Assembly (NCBI GenBank): GCA_019649035.1
Contig: BMAT01004027.1
Coordinates: forward strand, 325,480 to 366,242
Direction of reading: 5' to 3'
From: Elysia marginata
Lineage: Eukaryota; Mollusca; Gastropoda; Plakobranchidae
DNA: 40,763 nucleotides
Made by a program: the position numbers and the translations under genes. Shown here piece by piece: positions 13,901 through 25,900 of the stretch (the first letter of the stretch is position 1; each line of letters begins with the position of its first letter). Under the pieces are notes generated by a model. The model did not search any database and had not been told where the DNA came from. It worked only from the letters and a program-made list of their open reading frames with translations.

Positions 13901-16900
13901 CTTAAATCTTAACTTTTATCTTTTCATATAGTGCTTATATTGTGTCAAGCAGTTCAAAGGTGTAAGTGGGGATAATGAACAAATACTGAATTTGTTAATG
14001 AAATGAAAGGTTAAAAAGTAAAGAGTGACAAATGGTTGGGTGTTACTAGTTTTCTGAACAATATTTAAATGAAGAAAATGTAGATGAAAACTAAACTGTT
14101 TCTGTTTAGAAAAATTTTTTTCATGCCTTTTATCAAGACTCATAAGCTTTGTGCCCTTGTAAGCTATTTTCTATGTCCTTGAGTCACAAAACAGATTGTA
14201 TCATTACATAGGCCAAGTACACATATAAAGTTCCTAAAATGTAGCTTTGTGCTGGCAGTTCTTCAAATTTAAGTTTTAATTTTAAATCATCTAAACTAGC
14301 ACATGTGTATCTCACACTGACTACTAATATACATATGACTTTATTATGAAGACCCGTAAGTACACAAAATATCATACCATGGCTTTTACTTTATAAATAA
14401 TTTTCCTGTGTACAAATAATTATGGTAAGCACCATCATGACTTTGGGTCATTTGTCTTAATAAACTTACATGATTGTGTGCCGTTGTCATTAATTTGCAA
14501 TGGACTCCAATTTGTAATGAAACCATTTTGTACATATTTTCTCCTAATCATTCTCACAGACGAATTCCCACCAGCAGTTCGTGAATGTTTACAGATAGAC
14601 TGTCGAGGTTGCATCTATGAGGACTTTTATAGGTGAGGTCTATCTATATTGGTGTCTTTCAAAACATTTTCTTGTAAGATTGAGGTAAAGGTAGGGATAG
14701 ATGATTTTTACCTAATGAGGATAGAAACGCTATTATAACTTTTTATTACTCAGTCATTATACAGACTGTAGTGAAAGTAGTTCATATTGTGACAGGCTCA
14801 CTGCTAACACCACAAAATTGTACTATTGGTACTAAGGATTAAAATTATAGGCCTAGTAGTTAGTATGAGTGCGATAAATATTCTCAGTAATGCTAGTTTT
14901 TCTTAATACAGTAGTAGACTTCTAAACTTTTCATACAAATTATTGTGATAAGATATGTGACAGTCTTGTGTAAATTCTAATTAAATTACTTTTAGTTTGT
15001 GTGTCTTGAAGTATGTTTCCTTTTTCTAGCAATTTTTTTCTCTATGAAGTAGTTAAATTTTTTGCTAACATTTTGCAGTGGCTATATCTCACATTTTATC
15101 CAAATGAGATTTTAAGTCGCAAAACCACTTTTGAGTTACAGACTTTCAAAGTTTAGTGGATGTTCAGAAGTTAATTTTTTTTTTTATTATTGATTCCAAA
15201 ACCATTTCTGAACAGTTTTCACACCTGATTCATGGCAGATTTCTTGCTTTATGTGTTTAGTTTTAATTGATATGGTTGTGAAGGCCTTTACACCTTTTTA
15301 ATTGTTGAAACGCTCTTAGCAAAACGCAATTTTCTTCCCTTTCTGAGATTCCACAAGTACCAACCCTGCCAACTTCAAATGGTTAATACTTCACACAGAA
15401 GCTTGGTAGAGCTTTTCTGCTTGTTGTATTCGAAATTAGAGAAAACAAGCTTCTCTTTGAAACCAAAAGTATACTACCTCCCAATTTAAATAAAAACTCA
15501 TTTTAAATATTTGCAAGACATATGTACATTTTATCAATACTTAAACAATGTCAATGGAAATGTCAAGGAAGGTTTTTTGAAAATAGGTCTTTATTGATTT
15601 TGTTGTATGTCAAGTTGTAAAGATTTTAGATATTTAAGTTCAATAAGCTTGAAAGATGTGTCTTACATGACTAACCTAACAGGTTTTGTTGTTGTTATTG
15701 GTTTTCCCTTAAACATGGCAATGAGGACAGTTTTAAGCATGTTCAGATAGTTATATTAAAAAGGATCATTTTAAATTGATTGTTAGTAATGTTACAACTA
15801 AAATGTTGATTCTATCTACATGCTGCTTTCACCTCTTACTTATAATTAATTTGTTCTGTTCTCACTCTCACACAGCATCTTTAAAAGATTAGCAAAAACT
15901 CACCTTGCTAACAATGTAATTTCCCTGCCACAGAGTTGTGATTCAGAATGAGCGTTATGAGGAGTGGAGCTGTGTGCTGCGCGAGCTACGTACAATATTC
16001 AACAATTATGAGGAGATTCTCAACTTTCACCGCCCAAGCAGTGAGGGTTGGAAGATGCCCAAAGGAACCATCTCAATGGCAGCCCAGGGAAACTTTCTAG
16101 AGACTCTCAACATGTCTCTCAACTGTATGATCATTGTTTAATCTCCATTTCTTTTTTTTTGTCTCTTTTTTTGTTAAGGTATCAATAATTTAAAATGTAT
16201 GGCAAGAGAGGATAAGGATCAAGAATGATACCAAATTCTTATTTTGTAATGCCACATTCTCAAGAACTGTATATTTTATCTGTGCATCAAAAGAGATAGC
16301 TGTGCATTATTTTTTCTCGGACATTTTGACTTGAAGCTTTCTAAAGAGAAGGCCTGAATTGAATATATATCATTTTCATTTTCTTGCTGTTGTCTCAGTA
16401 TGAGCATTCTTTCGAGAGTTTAGGGGATTTAACATGCATAAAAGAACTACCTAAATTTCATTCTTCTTTGGAACTACCAAGGCTATAATTTCTTGAGAGT
16501 TATAATTTTTCTGCATATATCATCATCATCATCATCATCAATGCCTTTGTTGCTCTGTGTCAGGGTGAAGTTCACATGCCTATCTCTCTCTGTCATGGGT
16601 CAGCTTTGTAACGCCATTTCATGACTTTCCCAGGCTTTTCAAATCTTTTTCCTGTCTTTTTAGCCATGTTCCGCACAGACTGTTTCTCTTCCTTTTTTTA
16701 CTGCAAGTTCCACTCCAGCTCTCTATTGTCTATGCTGTTATTGTCAATCCCTAATGTGTGTCGGATCTTCTTGTACTGATATCAACCTACAATGGTGTTT
16801 GTTTTGTTAGCCTTCAGGTATCCTCATTTTTATAGCACATGATGCGGCAATAACAAATTTTTTTATATCAAAATACGGCTTATTAGCTGTTTTCTTTACA

Positions 16901-19900
16901 ATGATACATTCGTTTTTGTTCTGGAATGAGATATCATCAAGTCACATGTTGTCTCTTCTTAGTAGCTGCCTATTTTTCTTAGTCAATTCGTGCCTTCATC
17001 TTGTACAGCTTTTATATATATGATTGTGAGCTATCATCACGTATTCTTTTGATTGTGCAAGTGAATGAAGAGCAAAAGAAAGTATCAATATTAATTCAAT
17101 TAAGTCTCAAGCTTCAGGGTTTGCTGGATTGTCAGAATTGCATTGAAAGTCGTATAGCTTTAAATTGAAAGTTCTTTCTCTTATATTAAATCGTTTACTC
17201 CTTTTTTTAATGTAAACAAAGTGCAACGCATATAAACATGGTTTATCAAAGTTTATACCTTGAGCTAGAGCACTGCATAAATATATGTGGAGTGGCATGA
17301 TTGGTTTAATGGAAGATAACAATAAAACTTAAGGGGGTAAGGCGGTTCTTAAGGTCATCATTGTTTGTTTGTTGATTTTAAGATTTTCAACCTAGCCCAT
17401 CAGATTTAGCATCCACTGAAATTTGGAAAACAATATAAAATTTTAAATTTTTTTTGCATGGTTGCCATATTGGATTTTGCACCCCCAAAATGAAACCATT
17501 CCAAAATCTATCTTGTTCTAAGAGTTTTAACAAAATGAATTGAAATGTGGGAAATACTTATAGCAATGGAATCTCTAGAATCAGGTATGTAAATCTCTAA
17601 GATTTAAGCTGATTTCAGCTTTTTTCTACACAAATTTGGGATTTCAGCTCAAGAGTTTTACTCAATTCTATCAGCAGTTCAACATCTGCTTGCAAGTAAC
17701 CTTTTGCAGTACAGTATTAAACTTAATTAAGAGCACAGCTCCTGCCTCCATAAATCTTTTACAGTGTTGCCCTTACATATATTGTTATTCTATAGTTCTA
17801 TTTATTCCAAGGCACTAAGAGTCTCACATATTTTTCAGTTTTTTTTTTTATTCGGCCATTTACAACCCTGTAGAATATAATAGAGCGATTAATGGATTGG
17901 GGGGGGGGGGGGGGGNNNNNNNNNNNNNNNACGGAAAAACATGAATGGGCAATTCAATTATTTTGACCTTGTACCCCCTTCTTAGAGCCCGCTCCCCTTG
18001 TTAAGGAAATATTATCCTGGGAAAACACTTAAAATCTTGATTGGCTATCTAGTTCCTGAATCCTGCTATTTTTGTTTTTGTTTTGTTTTTTGTTTTTTGT
18101 GGGGGGGGTGCTGTATATTAAAAGTTGGTTTATTTTTTGACAGGTTATTTTGAAATTTTGGTGTGAATTAATTTGTCATTTGCTATCCTTCATGATTAGA
18201 TTACTCTTTATGACTCAGTTCCATACAGATTTCTTTTTAAAATAATTTACTCTGTGAAGGCTCACTACTAACATCAAACAGTCATACAGTTGATACTAAG
18301 GACTTCAATAATAGGTTGTAGTTGGTATAAACAGCAACATCAAGGAACTTAAACATAAAAAATAATAGTAATGATGATAACCTTAAATAGGAGTAGTACT
18401 AGGTATAAGGATAACAGCAATATTAACAGCAATGCTGATTATAGCAACATGTCTTACACTCTTTTACACATTCAAACATTTGAATAGTTTTGTTATTTTA
18501 TTATTGTATTCATTGTGTTTTAAATAATACAGTGTTTTTAGGATAGTGATTTAATTCTTTTTTTTTTAATAAACCCTGTAGTGTTTGAAAAATACTACAT
18601 GGACCGTAACTTTGACCGCACTGGCAAGGTGTCTGTCGTTATTACGCCTGGGCCAGGTGTGTTTGAGGTTGACAGGCAGCTGTCTAACATCACCAAACAG
18701 AGGACCATCGACTGTGGTAGGTTGATAAGTGGGGCAATGCTCAAAGTCAACTTTTGTTTTTAAAAAATGTTTTTTTCTTTAATGTATGAAATGTGATAGG
18801 TGTTGACATAACAAAATGAGATGTTTTTCGGCAAAACCCAGTTCTGAGTTTTGGTAATGTAGGAAATGTCTACAATTGATGATTGTTTATAACCGCCTTG
18901 ATTATAACGGGAAATGCACTTGTTCAGAGGAATCATTCAGTATTAAAATCCATATTGGAAAACAAGAGACAAAACTGTCGTTTTCTTGAATCTACACAGG
19001 CCACGAAACATCTCATTTTCTTTCGTCATTACACATTTTTTCAATTGTTGTGCAAGTGGGGCCAGTGGTATTGATTAATTTTTTTTGGCATCAATCATTT
19101 TCATTCCATTTTATAATTTGTTCGAATTCTTTTTAATCTTCTTTTTTTTATCTTTACTTTGACATGTAATTTTTTTCTTTGTCTAATCTGTATAATTAGC
19201 CCTACATGAAAAAGATAGTGTGCTTAAATAATTAAAACACATGTGTTGCAACAAATTGTAAGTAAAGTGTACTTTTCTAAATTGATTTTTTATAATCATG
19301 TTTTGAAAAGTTTAATTCCACTCAGGCTAACTGAGTATGGTTAAAGAAAAAAAAGCAATTCTATGAATACCTCTCAAAAAAAAATTTGCATGCTAAGAGT
19401 TACTTGGCCTGTGAAATTTGAATGCATTTATGATTTTATTGAATGAGTTGACTGGATTGGAAAACTTCTCATCTGTTGATCATAAGAAAAGTTCATCTGT
19501 CTCTTACATTTTTTCAGTCAGAAAGTGTAAAGAAATAGAGTAGAGTAGGGTGTCAAGTATAAAGAAATAGAGTGGAGTAGGGTAGAATTTTTTACATTGT
19601 CTATTTTTAAAAAAAAAAAAAAAAAAAAAAAAGACCCCATTCATCCCTAGTCTTTCAAATGCAATGTTTCAGAACATAATGAAGAAAGTAAAAATATTTT
19701 TCACCAAACTGCTATGATGCGACTGGTATACATGTTACAGATGTATTGTATTGTGATACACATGAATAAGGTGCTAGGCTTGATCTTAACATTTGGATAG
19801 TCGACCATACTATAGTGGGGTAACGTGGCTTAGTGGTTTACAAGTCAGACTTGTGATGTGGCAGTTACGGGATTGGTCCCAAACATGACTTATATTGTAA

Positions 19901-22900
19901 AAGCCTTAGGAAAGCACTTTATCCACACTTTCTGCAGTCCACTCACCTATTAAATAGGTATCTGGCTATAGGCAGGGCTTGAAATTTATGGAATGTTGGT
20001 ATTTAAACACCAAAGAGGCAACTGTACTGTAATGCTGTGAAACATAAGTTGAATTTGCTCTGGTGTATATTGGCCCACAAGGGGAAATATGTAACGTCTC
20101 GAGACTACCTTCAGCAATGTAAGACTATAACCATCTTTTTTTCTCTTTTTTTGGATTGTGCCTGTACCAGGTGTTGGCAGTGATTTGGTGTGTATGGGAG
20201 AACAGCCGCTACATGCTGCCCCTCTCTTCAAAGTAATTTCTTTTTTGCAGAACTAAAACTTTGAAAACACATGATCATTAAAGTACCAGTAATGTTACAC
20301 CTTAATTCATAATTTTCAAATATTTTTTTATTTAGTTTTCTATTTTAAATTTTCTTTGCAGGTTGATGTCAAAGTTTAAAGAAAAAGAAAAAAAATTCAC
20401 TTTCATATTAATAAACCACAGAGTTCCTATTCATTGTTAATGAGGAATAAACTGTTTCAAGTATAGAATCCTTTTGAACACATGTATATAAATCTGCTTT
20501 GTAATATAATATATAAAAATTCTGCTTTTTGTAAATAAATATGCTTTGTAATATACAGTCCTGTTATGTTATTTTGAACCCCATTGGAACAAAGTTTAAC
20601 TTTGAATTATTCATCTAGCAGTGTATTTTATAATAGAAAAATAAGTTTGGCTGTATTATTAAATTTTGAATTAAACAAGTATTTGAACTATATAGGTCCG
20701 AGTTATCTGAATTTGATTGTACACCATATTTGTTTGCTTTGAAAATAGAATAGCTTGGGATATAGAAAAACTTGTGTTTAAATTTTTTTTCAGCACCTAA
20801 ATAGAATGATATAGACTTGTAGATAATGCTAATAACTTTATATGTCAAAGTTCTGACTTGTGCCTGATTTATTTTATCATGTTCGCCCACTACATGTGGT
20901 ATACAAATGTGGAAACGAAATAACCTTGGTAAGAATATTGCTCTTATACCTTGTCTTGTTTTTTCTGAAATAATTTTTTCTTGCTTTTTGAGCCTTAAAT
21001 GATTTGTGTGTGTGTGTGTGTAGTTCCACAGTAAAAGCAGCGACCACTCCATTGAGGTTGGAGATGATTACAACATCCCACACTGGATGAATCACAGGTT
21101 AGTTCTGTCAGAAATGTTGTTTATTTGCACAGTAAAACAGTCCAGTCTGGACATTTTGAAACCCATGGGAACAAAGTTTAACTAATAATCATATTATTTT
21201 AATTGAACAAGCGTTCAAATTACCCAGGTTCAAGTTATCTAGATTTGACTGTAAATAGATGCTGCTGATACATAAACTTTGAAGTAGTAATAATAATTTC
21301 AAGAATGCAAGTTTTCCGATTTTTGCGGGAATTCCTACTTTTTTAGCAGTTTTCGTTCACTAAAAAGCAGGAAAACTTCAAAACATTATGACCTAAATGT
21401 TAAAGAAAACGTCCTAAATTAACCCTTTGGTGACGTAAGGTAGGTCAATGCCTATGACGGAGGCTATTTTGGTTAGCCATCGCGCTATCTGTCTTTATGA
21501 GCCCTCTATAAAATGACGTACTGTGGGTCATGGCTAACACTGAAAATCGGTGATTTTAGGTGTACGGCGTATGTGGGGACGGCATCTTGTCACAAAAAAG
21601 TGGACGTACGGCGTACGTTATACGTCACGAACAGGTTAAGAGTCATAGAAAATCACACTTATTTTTAGTTGTATATTTATTTAGAATTATTTTAAAAAAT
21701 TTCTTTCAGCTTCTATATGTCCAAGAACCAGATAGAGAACCACATGAATTCACCATTTGTGCCTCGTATCAAACCCCCACCAGCTCTGGTAAGTTCAGCG
21801 TTGCTTTGGTTTTACTTGACCAGTTTCATACAAAATAAGTATCTTTCACAGAAGCACAGAAAATGATATTTTTTAAATATTGCCAGTTTATAAAAGTGTT
21901 AAGATGTGAATTATCTGGACTGGCTGTAAGATTTGATTCGATTTGAATGTTCTCCATCAACTGATAAATAATTTTGATGATTACTACGAGCTTATAAAAA
22001 ATTAAGCTTATTATTGTATAAAAGCTTGCAAACTTACAAGGTTGGGCAAAGTAAATAATCAAAATATTCTAGAACTGTTTTGAACCAATAATTAGAAATA
22101 TTTGATTTACTATCATGTGAGATGATTTGAATATAGAAAGCTTCAAAGGCTCATTTTTGGAAGAGCCAAACTCATTATTGAATCAATAGACATATATTAG
22201 ATCAACCTAAATTAAGTTGAGGAAAGAAGGTGCCATTATTGACCAAATTGCTCAAACGGTAATCTTTGATGAGTGCATGAGTATCTGTTATTTAAAAATC
22301 ACTGATATTGTGATGAACAAACTAAAACTTTTCCATGTGGACATTATTATAAATTTTCTAGCAAGTTCAAATACTTTTAAGATAAATATTACAGCTCTAT
22401 AAAAGTACAAACAAAACAAGTTTGCTTTTGGCTTTACCTAGGACCATAATACAGTAATATCTACATTACACTTATCAACACAAATCTACTGTAACTCATA
22501 TTCAATAAATAAAAAATCTGCAGTTTTTATGATGTGAGCTGAGTTCAAATAAACCAAAATGTTGATCAAAGTAAGGTTGGGAAAAAGCTGAAGTTTTGTT
22601 TGAACTATCTAACATTGTGTCATATTACAGCATTGACCCAAGGTGAAATAAAATAGTTCATATCAATAATAAGGCCTTTTCCTTGTTTTTCTGTTTTACT
22701 TATTCAGCTGAAGGAGCTTGAAGAAGGCCCAAAGACAGAGAAAAAAAGTAAGCAGTTATCTGTGTTGTGTAATACTGAATGTCTTGAAGCTTAAAATAGA
22801 CCTACAGAATTTATTTTCTGACATATTGATGACGTTAAGTTCATACTGTTCTTCAATTTTCCAACATGAGACATTTTATTCTTTTCTAAAACTTTTACAG

Positions 22901-25900
22901 TGCCATTGACACATATTCCTCCAAGATGTTTTTGAAAACCTTTAATTTTTTTTCTACACTTAGTTTACAATATAAATCTCCCCTAAATTAATAGATTAGG
23001 GTCTGTTATACCTTTTAATAAGATAGCATTTGATATTGGTTGTTGCAGAGACTTATTGCAGTTAGTATTAAAGAAATATTACAGCTTATCCTTAGTGTGT
23101 TTTTTTTTTTTTTTTGGTAAGATGTTTGAGCACCATTGATTAAATTTGAAAACTAATGGAAGTGACATTGTCATTGAGCCATGTCTCCACTTTGTTCACA
23201 ACAGCACAGGCAGAACAATTTTAACTGGGTAACAATACCAAGAGTGTGTTGATAAACTTTCAGTGCAGTTTATTTTTACATCTGTTTTTAATCTTAAATC
23301 TGTAGGTCTCCTGCACAGGAAAGATGATCCACACGAGACCAATATTCCTTTTGTGGATTATGACGAGTACGATGCTCAAGTGTTCAAGCTGCCGTCAGGC
23401 ACAATACCACCTAGAACTTTGTGAGTTTTCTTAGAACTGGTGATAGTCTGGTCAAACCATCAACTTTCCTACATATCTTTTTAATTGTTATAATTTTTTA
23501 TCCAAGAGTGAGAGGTGGTTTAATTGGTAGCACTATTGACCACCATGCCAGAGATCTTGGTTTAATCCCCAATACAGACAAATTTATATTCCCTCTGTGT
23601 AAATCCACACAGAACTAATCAGTGGCAAAGTTTCTTAAAGAATCATTAAAAGGGAAGGCAATGGGAAATGGCAATCTACATCTTTGTGCCTTGTGTCAAG
23701 AATAAAGAGTACTATTTTCCTTGTCCCTGACGCTCGTACAGTAATAGTAATAATCATTTATTAATATTATGTTTTACTTACAGGGCGCCTAACATCCACT
23801 AAAACAGTGCTTGTGGCGCTTAGACTTACATTATAGTAGAATAAAGTTACCTTTGTAAAAGTTAAAACCATTGTAAAAGAGTGTAAGATCAAACAAAAAT
23901 GAAAAGTTTTACAATACAAACACATTAAAAACTATTACCCTATCTAAAAATAGCCATTGTCTTTGTTTTTCGCAATTTTACACTTGCATCGAAAGGAAAA
24001 AATTAATGCTGATATGTTCTAAAACCACAGGTAAATGTTCTTAAAAAAACTCGGTTTTCAAATTTGGCTCAAAAGATACAATTTTGTGAATTCTCTTAGT
24101 TTTTTCTGAGAAAAACGTTCCAGACCTTAAAAGCTTTGACAAAAAACGCTTTTATTTCAAAAGTCCCGGATGGTATACTAGTTTTTTACTAAAATGGAGT
24201 CAGTTGATCTGAGAACACTCTATTACCAAGTATAGGACTGTTTTTGCTTTTTATAACTTTAGATCATACTTTATAATGACAGGCGAAATCTAGTTCTCTT
24301 GGTTATAATTTGTATACCACATGTTTGTGGTGTGTGATGATCTTTGGTTTTCATTATCTCTCTCAGCACTGCTAGGAAAGATCCACTTATCACAAGTGGC
24401 CTTGGAATGCGAGGCTCAGCCCTTCCCAAAACATTTGCAGAGGCCAAGAGGAGTCGAGTGCCAAGAACACGGCATATTTCAGACGAGGTCTGTGCTTACA
24501 ACTTTGACAGGAGAGAGGCTGAGAAAGAGAAAACAGCTGCCATCACTATACCCTCACGACAAAACTCAAGTGACGATCTATCTATTTCATTTGGCTGTTA
24601 TCCCATACAAGGTAAAAGCTTTGGTAGAGGTAGTTTGTCTTTATCAACCTCATACAACCTTTAGACAGACAGGTAACAGGAAGATATTTGTTGACTAAAA
24701 CTTTCATTTTTCTCAATTTGTTTTTCATTTTGACACAGAGCTGCCAACCAGCATCAGTTTTGGTATTGTATTAGGCAGTTTAGTGAGTGCCCGCCCGGTG
24801 CGCCGGCAGAGGCCTGAAAAGCCCATAGGGTTTTTGTGCTGGCTGTGACATCTCTAATTTCAGGAGTCTCCAACAGGGCAAATTTCATTTTTTTACTTGG
24901 TTCAATAACCACTTCCGATATGTCATTTAAAAGAGAAAGAATCAAGCTTCTAAATGGCGGCTCCCTTGTCTAAATCGATTCAGTAGATAGATAGTTTTTT
25001 CTGTTTGAAATCAAGCTAATTTTTAAAAGCTTAGAAAAAATATTTACTGACCTCGTTTTTTTTAACTTACCTTGTTATTAGATTATGATATTCTACGTAA
25101 TCGAACCAAATTTCATTTAATTCTGAGTTTGCTCAGCCGAGTTTGACTTCCCGGCATCGAGTGTTCTAAAATAACAAAGCTGGGGCTGTGCCAAGCAGAG
25201 CCTATGACGTCATGCACTGCCAAAGCAGTGGCCTTGTGAGATGAAAAATCAACTTGGTGCTGCTGGTTTCTTTGTTACAAGCAAAAAACACATCTTAGGC
25301 TGTGTAATGGGTTTGGCCTGACCCAAGAGCAGTTGCTGAAATCGAGCAGACTGGACAACCTTTTTTATCAAGTGTATTCGATATTGCAAAATGTATCATA
25401 AAAGAAGAGTATTGAACTGTCAATCAATAAGTTCAATTTTGCTCTTGCTATGTTGTCCACCTCTACGGGATCATTCATTGAAGAGCAGATGAATAAGTAA
25501 CAGCATAGAATTAAGCATTTTACCGATCAGTTGAGACTACATCAACTCTTGCACTGAAGTCCTGCATTAAACAGTCAATGCTTAGGCATATTAATAAAAC
25601 AAAAATAGTGATGCAATTTAATCCCTGGATTGCAAGGAGATAATGTTTGTCTTTAGGTCTGAATCTATATTAGACTTGAAGCTTCGGTTTTTTTTAAATG
25701 AAAGGTACTTATAGGCAAAACACATAAGTTTGAAGAATGTATGGGTAGATTGCTTAGCTATACTAGGCCTTCGGAACCGTACATGTTGACGGCATGTTGA
25801 AAGATTTAGAATTTACATAGGTCCAGAGCCTAGAATAATTAGACTAGGCATAGATGTAGATCTAGTTATGTAGTAGTGATGCTTAGACTTAGAGATTGCC

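Noticed and set aside
20615..21095. 145- and 72-codon minus-strand open frames
   Set aside because: They overlap a MITE relic, the TG-repeat acceptor and DEPDC5 exon 14 on the other strand, with no domain.
24321..24698. 125-codon open frame in another frame over exon 18
   Set aside because: Phase from exon 17 and the flanking splice sites select the other frame (residues 485-567).
24754..24945. 63-codon minus-strand open frame in intron 18
   Set aside because: It lies in a probable repeat next to exon 18 and has no domain that I can name.
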